Shown here in pieces: positions 45,311 to 53,645 of a stretch of DNA of 64,000 nt. The DNA is taken from NCBI RefSeq assembly GCF_014837035.1, contig NZ_JACSPS010000001.1, positions 614,374 to 678,373 of the forward strand. The letters run 5' to 3'. This DNA comes from Kaistella pullorum (GTDB lineage: Bacteria; Bacteroidota; Bacteroidia; Flavobacteriales; Weeksellaceae). Positions within the stretch are counted from its first letter, which is position 1. Each line of letters begins with the position of its first letter. The notes beneath the pieces were generated by a model. That model searched no databases and was not told where the DNA came from. It was given only the letters and a program-made list of their open reading frames with translations. A program made the position numbers and the translations under genes.

Positions 45311-46825
45311 ATGGCAACGAAAACACTTTTTAATACGGTAGTAAACTGGTTCATACGGCAAAGGATTGATCAGATTGAGAATTTCATCAAAAATCCGATC
45401 GAAACACAAAAGGGTGTACTTTTTTCCCAACTTTACCACGCCGAGAATACCGATTACGGTAAGATTCACGGCTTCAGTTCGATATCAGATTACGAAGATT
45501 TCCAACGGAATGTTCCTGTGGTTACGTATGAAGATTTCGAGCCGTTTATCGAGAAGGCGCGCCGTGGTGCACCCGATGTTTTCTGGCCGGGATATATCCG
45601 GAAATTCGCGAAATCATCCGGAACCACCAATGCTAAAAGCAAGTTCATTCCTATTTCCGAAGAATGTCTGGAAGACTGCCATTTCAAAGCCGGAAAAGAC
45701 CTGCTATCTATTTATGCCAACAATCATCCTGAAAATACGCTGTTTTTGAATAAAAATCTGAGGCTGGGGGGAAGCTCAGAACTGTACGAAGATTTCAATA
45801 CCAAATTTGGTGACCTGTCAGCAATAATGATCGAAAACCTGCCGTTTTGGGTAGAAATCACCACGACGCCAAGCAAAAAAGTCTCGCTGATGTCTGAGTG
45901 GGAAAGCAAACTGAAAGCGATAGTCACCGAGGTGAAAAATGAAGATGTAGGCAGCATCACCGGCGTCCCGAGTTGGATGATGGTGTTGCTTCAGCGCACT
46001 TTGAAGGAAACCGGCCATGCAACGATTTCGGAACTTTGGCCTAATCTCGAAGTCTTTTTCCACGGCGGAATCAGTTTTAAGCCTTACAAAGAGCAGTACC
46101 GTAAGTTGATTGGCAAAGACATCAATTACTACGAGATTTACAATGCTTCTGAAGGTTTCTTTGCGATACAGGACCGTCACGGAAGCGATGAGATGTTGCT
46201 GATGCTCGATTACGGAATTTTCTATGAGTTCATCCCGATGGACACTTTCCATTCGCCAAACCGACAGGCAATACCGTTGGAAGAAGTGGAACTGGGCAAA
46301 AATTATGCGCTCGTGATTACTACAAACAGTGGTTTATGGCGCTATCTGATTGGTGATACGGTGAAATTTACCTCGCTCTCGCCTTTCCGAATCAGGATTT
46401 CAGGACGTACAAAGCATTATATCAACGCTTTCGGAGAAGAACTGATGATTGATAATGTGGAAAACGCGTTGGCAAAAGCTTGTGATGCGACTGGAGCTAC
46501 CGTAACCGATTTCACCGGCGCGCCCGTCTTCATGAAAGAAGGCGAAAGTGGCGCACATGAATGGATATTTGAGTTTTCCCAAAATCCTTCAGACCTTGAA
46601 CAGTTTACTGATGTTTTTGACGATACTTTAAAGTCATTAAACTCTGATTATGAGGCAAAACGCTACAACAACATGACGTTGAAAAGACCCGTTGTTCACG
46701 TGGCGAAACCAGATTTGTTTTATAACTGGATGTCTTCCCGCGGAAAGCTTGGCGGGCAGAATAAAGTTCCGCGACTGAGCAACGACCGCGAGTATATCGA
46801 GCCGCTACTTGAACTGAACGCGTAA
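45311..46825 (+). CDS. GH3 auxin-responsive promoter family protein (acyl-adenylate-forming)
   Basis: A 504-residue member of the GH3 family (PF03321), related to plant enzymes that join amino acids to hormones by way of an acyl adenylate. Motifs include KFAKSSGTTNAKSKFIPIS (nucleotide loop, about residues 97-115), EIYNASEGFFAIQD, and LWRYLIGDTVKFTSLSPFR followed by ISGRTKHYINAFGEE. Bacterial members are common in Bacteroidota but their substrates are mostly unknown. Alone on the plus strand after the brxA terminator. Confidence 0.88.
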   Translation: MATKTLFNTVVNWFIRQRIDQIENFIKNPIETQKGVLFSQLYHAENTDYGKIHGFSSISDYEDFQRNVPVVTYEDFEPFIEKARRGAPDVFWPGYIRKFAKSSGTTNAKSKFIPISEECLEDCHFKAGKDLLSIYANNHPENTLFLNKNLRLGGSSELYEDFNTKFGDLSAIMIENLPFWVEITTTPSKKVSLMSEWESKLKAIVTEVKNEDVGSITGVPSWMMVLLQRTLKETGHATISELWPNLEVFFHGGISFKPYKEQYRKLIGKDINYYEIYNASEGFFAIQDRHGSDEMLLMLDYGIFYEFIPMDTFHSPNRQAIPLEEVELGKNYALVITTNSGLWRYLIGDTVKFTSLSPFRIRISGRTKHYINAFGEELMIDNVENALAKACDATGATVTDFTGAPVFMKEGESGAHEWIFEFSQNPSDLEQFTDVFDDTLKSLNSDYEAKRYNNMTLKRPVVHVAKPDLFYNWMSSRGKLGGQNKVPRLSNDREYIEPLLELNA

Positions 46826-46827
46826 AA

Positions 46828-47100
46828 TCAGCGAACAGTATCTCTTTTTTTGGCGCGTAAATCTTCCCGAACGTTGTCTGCAGCTTCATCAAGTTTTTCC
46901 CCGGCAACATTCAGCTTTTCTTTGGCAGTATTTACCGTGTTCTGGATGGTGGCAGAATCAAGCGCGGAGGTTTTTTCCGTCTCAATGGTCTTTACGGAAG
47001 TAGTTCCGTCCGGATTTTCAATCGTTTCCGTTTTCGTTTCGGTCTGTGAGCAGCTGGCCATGATGAAGCCTATTGCAGCCATAATTCCGTATTTTTTCAT
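46828..47100 (-). CDS. small lipoprotein with charged helical tail
   Basis: A 90-residue lipoprotein precursor: signal MKKYGIMAAIGFIMASC with Cys17 as the lipid site. The mature part is Thr/Glu-rich (TETKTETIENPDGTTSVKTI) and then helical with an alanine- and charge-rich pattern (TAKEKLNVAGEKLDEAADNV), as seen in YtxH- or LEA-like stress proteins. No specific family is recognised. It lies tail to tail with the GH3 gene, with 2 bases between stops. Confidence 0.7.
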   Translation of the reverse strand: MKKYGIMAAIGFIMASCSQTETKTETIENPDGTTSVKTIETEKTSALDSATIQNTVNTAKEKLNVAGEKLDEAADNVREDLRAKKRDTVR

Positions 47101-47177
47101 GTTGAAGTTTATTTACTGATTTATTTAAATAAAGCTTCAACAAATACATTACCATTTTGATTTTAAAAGAATTGAAA

Positions 47178-48845
47178 CTAGTTTTTTAAATATTCAAAAT
47201 ACCTTTTCAGCACCGCTGCGTTCTCTATTTCCTGCGTGTCCACTTCCAGGATTTTTGGTTTTTCATCATGCCTGAAAAAATTGTCAAGCACACGCGAGAG
47301 TGTATCTTCATCCTCAACCCTCGTGTAACCGAAACCAAAATGCTTAGCTATAAATTCCGCATTTTTATGATGACGCGTCAGGATAAATTCATCCAAAGCG
47401 TTCGTAGATTCCGGACCGGGAATGATTTTAAATATGTCACCGCCGCCATTATTGAACAGGATGATCCGTGTGTATGGCGGAATGTAAGCATTCCACAAAC
47501 CATTGATGTCGTAGAGGAAACTCACATCGCCGGTTACAAGTACGGTTTGGTTTGTATTGCGCATCGCATATCCCATCGCGGTGGAAGTAGAACCGTCAAT
47601 GCCGCTCGTTCCGCGGTTACAGTGAATGTTTTTTGAATTAAATTCAAACAGTTGCGCGTATCTGATTGCCGAAGAATTGCTGAAATGCAGATTGATATCT
47701 GCCGGCAGTTTTCCGGCTAAAACTTCGAAGAATTTAAAATCTGAGAAAGGCACTTTGAGGCAATATTCGTCATGACGTACGTCCTGTTTATTGCGCAGAA
47801 CATCCCAAAGATTAAAATAAGCTTGTGGTTCCGGAGTGATTTGGCTTAGAAGTTTAGCAAAGAAAACTTCAGGACGTGTTTCTAATTTCTGAGTTAAAGC
47901 GAAGAAAGTATCTGGTTGCCAAACTTCGTGGATGTGCCAATGGTTTTTAAGTTTTGCCTTGCGCAGAAACTGCTTTATTTTCTTTGAAACCACATTTTGC
48001 CCGATTGTTATTAAGAGATCCGGTGCAAAATGCCTGAAATCATCTTCAGTAAAATTAAAAATATACCTGTCGATATGCCCGAAGAATTTTGGATGATGAA
48101 GATTCGAGGTGACTTCGGTAAATATAACGGCGCTGTGGTTTTTCACCAGTTGGGAAAGCTGCATTTCAAGTTCTTCACTGTGTTCGCGCGTCCCGACGAG
48201 TATCATTACGCGTTTCGAAGAATTCCAGTCGGAAAGCAGTGTAGGTGAAAGGTCGAACTTCTTTTTTGCAAAGGTTTTTTCTACGGAAGGAAAAAGCGGC
48301 AGTTCCGAAACAAGTTCGTACAAAGGTTCCTGCAAAGGAATATTGATATGTACAGGACCCTGCTTTTCGATACAGATTTCAATCGCTTTCTTGATTCGGG
48401 CAAAATTTTCTTCATCGGCGTTTTCTTCATCGTCTTCCAATAATTGAAAGTCACCGTAAGAATGTTGCTGGAAAAGGTCTTTCTGGCGAATTGTCTGCCC
48501 ATCGAAAATATCCACAAAATCCGCAGGCCGGTCTGCTGTAAGCAACAAAAGTGGAATATTTGAATAAAAACCTTCCGTCACCGCCGGATAATAATTTGCT
48601 GCAGCTGACCCGCTTGTACACGTCACTGCGACTGGTTTTTTCTCACTTTTGGCCATGCCGAGACCTACAAACCCCGCGCTTCTTTCGTCCACAATGCTGT
48701 AACAGTTCAGTTCGTCGGTTTCCGAAAAATGGATGGCGAGCGGTGCGTTACGAGAGCCCGGCGAGATGACGATATTATAAATTCCGTATTCTTTCAAAAG
48801 GTGCGTCAGGATCTGGATGCTTCGCTTAGAAGAGTATTGTTTCAT
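47178..48845 (-). CDS. menD: 2-succinyl-5-enolpyruvyl-6-hydroxy-3-cyclohexene-1-carboxylate synthase
   Basis: Thiamine diphosphate enzyme of menaquinone synthesis that joins 2-oxoglutarate to isochorismate. The 555-residue protein has VISPGSRNAPLAIHF (about 23-37), the activating glutamate in SIVDERSAGFVGLGMAK, GSAAANYYPAVTEG, and the cofactor-binding GDVSFLYDINGLWNA. I chose the start at 48845 (MKQYSSKRSIQIL) over an upstream in-frame ATG. Menaquinone is the expected quinone in this phylum. No other men gene is in the window. Confidence 0.95.
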   Translation of the reverse strand: MKQYSSKRSIQILTHLLKEYGIYNIVISPGSRNAPLAIHFSETDELNCYSIVDERSAGFVGLGMAKSEKKPVAVTCTSGSAAANYYPAVTEGFYSNIPLLLLTADRPADFVDIFDGQTIRQKDLFQQHSYGDFQLLEDDEENADEENFARIKKAIEICIEKQGPVHINIPLQEPLYELVSELPLFPSVEKTFAKKKFDLSPTLLSDWNSSKRVMILVGTREHSEELEMQLSQLVKNHSAVIFTEVTSNLHHPKFFGHIDRYIFNFTEDDFRHFAPDLLITIGQNVVSKKIKQFLRKAKLKNHWHIHEVWQPDTFFALTQKLETRPEVFFAKLLSQITPEPQAYFNLWDVLRNKQDVRHDEYCLKVPFSDFKFFEVLAGKLPADINLHFSNSSAIRYAQLFEFNSKNIHCNRGTSGIDGSTSTAMGYAMRNTNQTVLVTGDVSFLYDINGLWNAYIPPYTRIILFNNGGGDIFKIIPGPESTNALDEFILTRHHKNAEFIAKHFGFGYTRVEDEDTLSRVLDNFFRHDEKPKILEVDTQEIENAAVLKRYFEYLKN

Positions 48846-48958
48846 GTTTGGATGTGGACTGTATGCAAATTTAAAGATAATATTATGTAGCAAAGAGCAG
48901 GCGAAAGATATAAAGCAAAAAATCCTAATTTAGCGGGACAATTTTTAATCCAAACAAA

Positions 48959-49906
48959 ATGAAACAGATTCCCAGTGTGGATTTGCGTGATTTCCTTTCG
49001 GGTGACCCGGAACGCAAGCAAAAATTTGTAAATGAAATCGGAAAAGCATACGAAGAAATCGGCTTTGTTGCCCTGAAAGGTCACTTTCTGGACGAAGAGT
49101 TGGTGGATGAACTCTACAGCGAAGTGAAGAATTTTTTCGACCTTCCTGTAGAGACTAAGCAGAAGTACGAGATCCCCGGAATCGGTGGCCAGCGCGGCTA
49201 TGTAGGCTTTGGTAAAGAAACCGCAAAAGGCTTTAAAAAAGGTGATTTGAAGGAGTTTTGGCATTTTGGTCAATACCTCGAAGACGGTTCCAAATACGCC
49301 TCGGTGTATCCTGATAACGTAGAGGTTGCGGAAGTTCCTAAATTCAACGATGTTGGAAGACAGGCCTATAAAATGCTCGAGAAAACCGGTGTTTACGTGT
49401 TACGGGCTTTGGCCTTGCACCTTGGTTTGGATGAATTTTACTTCGACAAATATGTGGGCGAAGGCAATTCTATTTTAAGACCGATCCATTATCCACCAAT
49501 TACCGAAGAGCCTGATAATGCGGTTCGTGCAGCTGCACATGGCGATATCAACCTGATTACGCTTCTTATGGGCGCACAGGGACGAGGGCTTCAGGTTATG
49601 AACCACGACGGTGAATGGATTGATGCAATTGCAGAGCCCGATGAACTGATGATTAACGTTGGGGATATGCTCTCCCGACACACCAACAATAAACTGAAAT
49701 CTACCATCCATCAGGTGGTGAATCCACCAAGAGAACTGTGGGGAACTTCACGTTATTCCATTCCCTTCTTTATGCATCCGGTGAGCGAAATGCCGCTGAA
49801 CGCTTTAGAAGGAACCTATGACGAAAACAATCCGAAATTGTATCCGGATACGACTGCAGGTGAATTCCTTCACGAAAGATTGGTGGAACTTGGATTGATC
49901 AAATAA
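48959..49906 (+). CDS. isopenicillin N synthase-like 2-oxoglutarate/Fe(II) oxygenase
   Basis: A 315-residue protein of the DIOX_N plus 2OG-FeII_Oxy type. The iron ligands are the HxD pair in AAAHGDINLITLL and the distal His in KSTIHQVVNPP; the co-substrate Arg is in SRYSIPFFM. N-terminal IPSVDLRDFLSG and the EIGFVALKGHF block are typical. Relatives include penicillin, hormone and flavonoid oxygenases; the substrate here is unknown. Not linked to a biosynthetic cluster. A terminator follows the gene. Confidence 0.9.
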   Translation: MKQIPSVDLRDFLSGDPERKQKFVNEIGKAYEEIGFVALKGHFLDEELVDELYSEVKNFFDLPVETKQKYEIPGIGGQRGYVGFGKETAKGFKKGDLKEFWHFGQYLEDGSKYASVYPDNVEVAEVPKFNDVGRQAYKMLEKTGVYVLRALALHLGLDEFYFDKYVGEGNSILRPIHYPPITEEPDNAVRAAAHGDINLITLLMGAQGRGLQVMNHDGEWIDAIAEPDELMINVGDMLSRHTNNKLKSTIHQVVNPPRELWGTSRYSIPFFMHPVSEMPLNALEGTYDENNPKLYPDTTAGEFLHERLVELGLIK

Positions 49907-49926
49907 ATTCTATTAAATATTAAATT

Positions 49927-49958
49927 AAAGCGGGCAGATTTTTCTGTCCGTGTTTTTG
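49927..49958 (+). terminator. terminator of the oxygenase gene
   Basis: CGGGCAGA pairs with TCTGTCCG (one G-U) around a T-rich loop, followed by TGTTTTTG. Confidence 0.65.
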
Positions 49959-49988
49959 TGCTAAATATTCAGTTTAGCATTTCATTTG

Positions 49989-49996
49989 TAAATTTG
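49989..49996 (+). promoter_or_regulatory. putative -7 element of ypdA (TAAATTTG), 4 bases from the ATG
   Basis: Perfect TAnnTTTG match ending 4 bases before the ATG at 50001. No clear -33 TTG at the standard spacing. Confidence 0.4.
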
Positions 49997-50000
49997 TCGG

Positions 50001-50963
50001 ATGGAAATTTTAGATGTAATGATTATCGGCGCAGGTCCAATTGGTTTGAACTGCGCTCTGGAAGCAGAAAAAAACGGTTTAACATATATCATTATTGAAA
50101 AAGGCACCATCGTCAATTCACTCTACCATTATCCGCTTTACATGCGGTTTTTCTCCACGGCCGAAAAACTCGAAATTGCTGAAATTCCGTTTATCACCAC
50201 TTCACCAAAGCCCGGCAGACAGGATGCATTGGAATATTACCAGGGAATTGCGCGACAAAAAGAACTTAAAATCAACCTTTACGAGAAAGTTTTAAAAGTT
50301 TCAAAAAATCAGGTCTTCGAAATTGAAACTTCAAAAGCAAAATATCTTGCAAAACACGTCATAATCGCCACCGGATTTTATGATATCCCGAATCTGCTGA
50401 ATATTCCCGGCGAAAATTTACACAAAGTAAAACACTATTACACCGAGCCTTATCCTTACGCTAACCAGAAAATTGTGGTCATCGGCGCGAGCAATTCCGC
50501 TGTGGATGCGGCGCTGGAAACGTATCGAAAGGGAGCGGTGGTCACCATGATCATTAAGAATTCGGAAATTTCAAAGTCGGTTAAATACTGGGTGAAGCCC
50601 GATATCGAAAACCGCATCGCAGAAGGAAGCATCAATGCATATTTTAATTCAGAAGTAACTGAGATCAAAGAATCAACGGTCATTTTCAAAGATAAATTGG
50701 GCAATATCCACGAGATCGAAAACGATTTTGTTTTGGCGATGACGGGCTATCTTCCCGATTTCGAATTTCTTCAAAATTCTGGCATCGAATTAAAAGGTGA
50801 CAAACTCATCCCGGCCTACAACACGCAAACCATGGAAACTAATGTTGAGAGCCTGTACCTGGCCGGCGTTGTCTGTGGCGGTAAAGACACGCACCTTTGG
50901 TTCATCGAAAATTCGCGGATTCACGCGGAAATTATTATGAACCATGTGGCTAACCTCAAATAG
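50001..50963 (+). CDS. ypdA: YpdA family putative bacillithiol disulfide reductase
   Basis: A 320-residue FAD- and NAD(P)H-binding oxidoreductase. The FAD motif is MIIGAGPIGLNCALEAE (about 7-23) and the NAD(P)H motif IVVIGASNSAVDAALE (near residue 155). The STAEKLEIAEIPF and KPGRQDALEYYQGIA blocks are characteristic of YpdA. YpdA is thought to reduce oxidised bacillithiol (BSSB) with NADPH and so recharge the bacilliredoxin cycle. The bacilliredoxin gene lies 5 kb upstream on the same strand. No bshA/B/C genes for bacillithiol synthesis are in the window. Confidence 0.93.
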   Translation: MEILDVMIIGAGPIGLNCALEAEKNGLTYIIIEKGTIVNSLYHYPLYMRFFSTAEKLEIAEIPFITTSPKPGRQDALEYYQGIARQKELKINLYEKVLKVSKNQVFEIETSKAKYLAKHVIIATGFYDIPNLLNIPGENLHKVKHYYTEPYPYANQKIVVIGASNSAVDAALETYRKGAVVTMIIKNSEISKSVKYWVKPDIENRIAEGSINAYFNSEVTEIKESTVIFKDKLGNIHEIENDFVLAMTGYLPDFEFLQNSGIELKGDKLIPAYNTQTMETNVESLYLAGVVCGGKDTHLWFIENSRIHAEIIMNHVANLK

Positions 50964-51337
50964 ATATTTTCAGTTTATTTTTGTATTTTTATAACGCATT
51001 TTGAGGCATTGTAAGAAGGGAAGATGATTTTCCTGAAATTGCATTTGTTCGCCTGTTAATTCTCACTAAACCCTTTACTGAAAATCGTTACAGAAGGTTG
51101 AACCGTAGTTGAACTGTACCAAAGTCATGTCAAAGCCATATCAAAGGCACGGCCCTGGTAGGGATGCTGTTGTCCGTGTGTATTTGTTGCTGGCTTAAGC
51201 ATTGCTGTGAAATATCATCTATTCAGTTTAAGAAAATTTCGGAGTCCTTTCAAATCTTTCGTAACTTTAACTACCTAAAAATCAAATGCCGGTCATTTCC
51301 TTTTTAGCATATCATTAAATAATTAAAACTATATATT
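50964..51337 (+). other. 374-base intergenic region upstream of EF-G2
   Basis: No open reading frame, tRNA or recognisable riboswitch was found. The notable content is a block of phased 11-base repeats (51097-51152, listed separately). The rest is AT-rich with no clear TAnnTTTG element close to the EF-G2 start. A long leader or an upstream regulatory region is likely. Confidence 0.5.
51097..51152 (+). repeat. phased 11-base repeats upstream of EF-G2
   Basis: Two copies of GTTGAACNGTA (51097-51107 and 51108-51118), one spacer base, then three related 11-base units beginning CAAAG: CAAAGTCATGT, CAAAGCCATAT and CAAAGGCACGG. The 11-base step is about one helical turn, so equivalent positions face the same side of the DNA. 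This is compatible with an array of binding sites for an activator or repressor of the downstream EF-G2 gene. Confidence 0.6.
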
Positions 51338-53461
51338 ATGAGTGCTAATACAAAAGATCTACGCAATGTAGTGCTGCTCGGACATTCCGACAGTGGCAAA
51401 ACTACGCTGATTGAAACAATGCTTTACGAGGGCGGGGCGATTAAGCGCCGTGGCTCCGTCGAAGGACAGAATACGGTGAGCGACCATACAGACCTGGAAC
51501 ACGAAAAAGGCAAAACCATCTTCTCCCACCAGATGTTCGTGAACTGGAAAAACAACAAAATTAACATTATCGATACCCCCGGATTTGACGATTTCGTTGG
51601 CGAAGTCGTTTCTTCGTTAAAGGTGGCCGATACCGCGATCATCGTGCTCAATGCCGCCAACGGAGTAGAAGTAGGGACTGAGTTGGTCTGGGAATATGTT
51701 GAAAAATACCAGACGCCCGCCATCTTCGTCATCAACCAGATGGATCATCCGAAAGCAGACTTCGAACGCACGCTGGAACAGGCAAAGGAAAGATTCGGAA
51801 ATAAACTCGTTCCGCTTCAGTATCCTTACAATTCAGGCGCTAATTTCAATGCAATTATTGATGCTCTCAGAATGGTGATGTATGAATTCCCCGCAAATGG
51901 CGGCAAACCTGAGAAAAAACCGATTCCCGAAAGCGAAATGGCGCGCGCCAACGAAATGCACAACGCCTTGGTGGAAATCGCTGCAGAAAACGAGGAAGGT
52001 TTAATGGAAAAATATTTCGAGGAAGGCAATCTTTCGGAAGAAGAACTTGCAAAAGGAATTACCATCGCATTGGCAAAACAGCAGTTCTTCCCGGTGTTTG
52101 TAACGAGCGGACTGAAAGATATGGGCAGCGGCAGGCTGATGGGTTTCATTGATGACATTGCGCCGTCACCAGCCGACAGACCGGCCCGCAGACTCGAAAA
52201 CGGCGAAGAGATTTCTTACGACCCGAATGATAAAACTACCCTGTTCATTTATAAAACACTTTCTGAACCGCAGGTCGGGATGGTTTCTTACTTTAAAGTA
52301 TTAAGCGGGAAACTAAAACCAGGCGATGAATTGGTGAACGCCAACAACGGCGAAACCGAACGCATATCCCAGATCTTCGTGGCGGAAGGTAAAGACCGGA
52401 TTCCTGTGGATGAGCTGGTAGCCGGTGACCTGGGCGTTACCGTGAAACTTAAATTCGGCCATTCAAACAATACCTTAAATTCAAAAGGACTCGAGCGTAA
52501 AGTGCGACCGATGGAATTCCCGGAAAGCCGTATCCGCAAAGCGGTTTCAGCAGATTCTACCGCTGATATGGAAAAACTCGTCACTGCACTCCATAAAATC
52601 GAAGAAGAAGACCCTACGCTGAAAGTGGAGCAGTCTGCCGAACTCAAGCAGACCATTCTTCACGGGCAGGGACAGCTGCATCTGGATCTCGTGAAACAGC
52701 GCCTCCAAAAAGAATTTGGCGTGAAGATGAATTTCAATAATCCTAAAATCCCTTACCGCGAAACCATCACCGGCCACGCGGATGCCGATTACCGCCACAA
52801 AAAACAGTCGGGCGGCTCAGGTCAGTTTGGCGAAATCCATATGCGGGTTGAGAATTTCTACGACGACATGCCCGAACCTACCGGCGTGAACATCCGGCAG
52901 AAAGACATCGAAGATCTGCCATGGGGCGGCAAACTCGCGTTTTACTGGTGCATAGTGGGCGGCGCGATTGATAACCGTTATATCGGTGCCATCAAGAAAG
53001 GCATTATGCAGCAGATGAAAGAAGGTCCGCTTACGGGTTCGCATTGCCAAAACGTGCGCGTTACGGTGTACGATGGCAAAATGCACAGTGTGGATTCAAA
53101 CGATATTTCATTCCAGCTGGCGGCTTCTGGTGCTTTCCGCGAAGGGTTCCATAAAGCCAAACCGCAGTTGCTCGAACCGGTCTATTCGGTTGAAATCCTT
53201 TGTCCGGATGAAGATACCGGCGATGTAATGGGCGATCTGCAGACGCGCCGCGCGATGATTTCGGGTATGGATTCCGAAGGGCACTACCAGAAAATAATGG
53301 CGGAAGTTCCGCTGGCCGAAATGCACGATTACGGTTCCACCTTACGTTCCATTACCGGCGGCCGCGCCAAGTTCACGATGAAGTTTTCGGAATATCAGTT
53401 GGTGCCGCCAAATGTTCAGCAGGAGTTGGTGAAATCGCACGCGCATTTGCAGGAGGCTTAA
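51338..53461 (+). CDS. EF-G paralogue of the EF-G2 type (catalytic His of G3 replaced)
   Basis: A 707-residue translation-factor GTPase with the five-domain layout of elongation factor G. G1 is GHSDSGKT (residues 15-22; EF-G1 has AHVDAGKT). The switch-I motif RGITI reads KGKTI (57-61). G3 is DTPGFDD (79-85), so the catalytic His of DTPGHVD is Phe83. G4 NKxD reads NQMD (133-136). The C-terminal domains IV/V keep YGSTLRSITGGRAKF. This pattern marks the EF-G2 group; from memory the Bacteroides thetaiotaomicron EF-G2 supports translocation without GTP hydrolysis and is used during starvation. The ordinary EF-G gene is presumably elsewhere. A long intergenic region precedes it and a terminator follows. 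Confidence 0.88.
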   Translation: MSANTKDLRNVVLLGHSDSGKTTLIETMLYEGGAIKRRGSVEGQNTVSDHTDLEHEKGKTIFSHQMFVNWKNNKINIIDTPGFDDFVGEVVSSLKVADTAIIVLNAANGVEVGTELVWEYVEKYQTPAIFVINQMDHPKADFERTLEQAKERFGNKLVPLQYPYNSGANFNAIIDALRMVMYEFPANGGKPEKKPIPESEMARANEMHNALVEIAAENEEGLMEKYFEEGNLSEEELAKGITIALAKQQFFPVFVTSGLKDMGSGRLMGFIDDIAPSPADRPARRLENGEEISYDPNDKTTLFIYKTLSEPQVGMVSYFKVLSGKLKPGDELVNANNGETERISQIFVAEGKDRIPVDELVAGDLGVTVKLKFGHSNNTLNSKGLERKVRPMEFPESRIRKAVSADSTADMEKLVTALHKIEEEDPTLKVEQSAELKQTILHGQGQLHLDLVKQRLQKEFGVKMNFNNPKIPYRETITGHADADYRHKKQSGGSGQFGEIHMRVENFYDDMPEPTGVNIRQKDIEDLPWGGKLAFYWCIVGGAIDNRYIGAIKKGIMQQMKEGPLTGSHCQNVRVTVYDGKMHSVDSNDISFQLAASGAFREGFHKAKPQLLEPVYSVEILCPDEDTGDVMGDLQTRRAMISGMDSEGHYQKIMAEVPLAEMHDYGSTLRSITGGRAKFTMKFSEYQLVPPNVQQELVKSHAHLQEA

Positions 53462-53481
53462 TTCTTTTTCAAATCATCCCG

Positions 53482-53590
53482 CGTCATTGCGAGCGCAACG
53501 AAGTGAAGCGTGGCAACCCAAGCTTCTTGAAAATACTTTTAAATTATGGGGTTGCTTCGTCGCTTCCTTCGGTCGCTTCTCGTAATGACG
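53482..53590. repeat. long inverted-repeat element (dispersed palindromic repeat)
   Basis: The left arm 53482-53519 (CGTCATTGCGAGCGCAACG ... GGCAACCC) is the imperfect inverse of the right arm 53549-53590 (GGGTTGCTTCGTCGC ... CGTAATGACG). The centre is about 29 AT-rich bases. Arms of this type (CATTGCGAGCG...GGCAATCC) occur as dispersed intergenic repeats in many Bacteroidota genomes. The outer ends are CGTCATT and AATGACG; no target-site duplication is obvious. No coding capacity. Confidence 0.75.
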
Positions 53591-53602
53591 TTGATGATTA
53601 AA

Positions 53603-53637
53603 AGACAGCCTGCGGTTTCCGCGGGCTGTTTTATTTT
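53603..53637 (+). terminator. terminator downstream of EF-G2
   Basis: ACAGCCTGCGG pairs with CCGCGGGCTGT (one G-U) around TTT, followed by TTTATTTT. It lies after the inverted-repeat element and is the first good terminator after EF-G2. Confidence 0.75.
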
Positions 53638-53645
53638 AAATCAGC

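Noticed and set aside
50964-51337. Riboswitch or small RNA upstream of EF-G2
   Set aside because: No known riboswitch consensus or stable multi-stem fold could be recognised by eye; only the 11-base repeats stand out.
51338-53461. Tetracycline resistance ribosome-protection protein (TetM-like)
   Set aside because: Length and domains fit both, but the divergent GTPase motifs fit the EF-G2 group better; there is no other resistance context.
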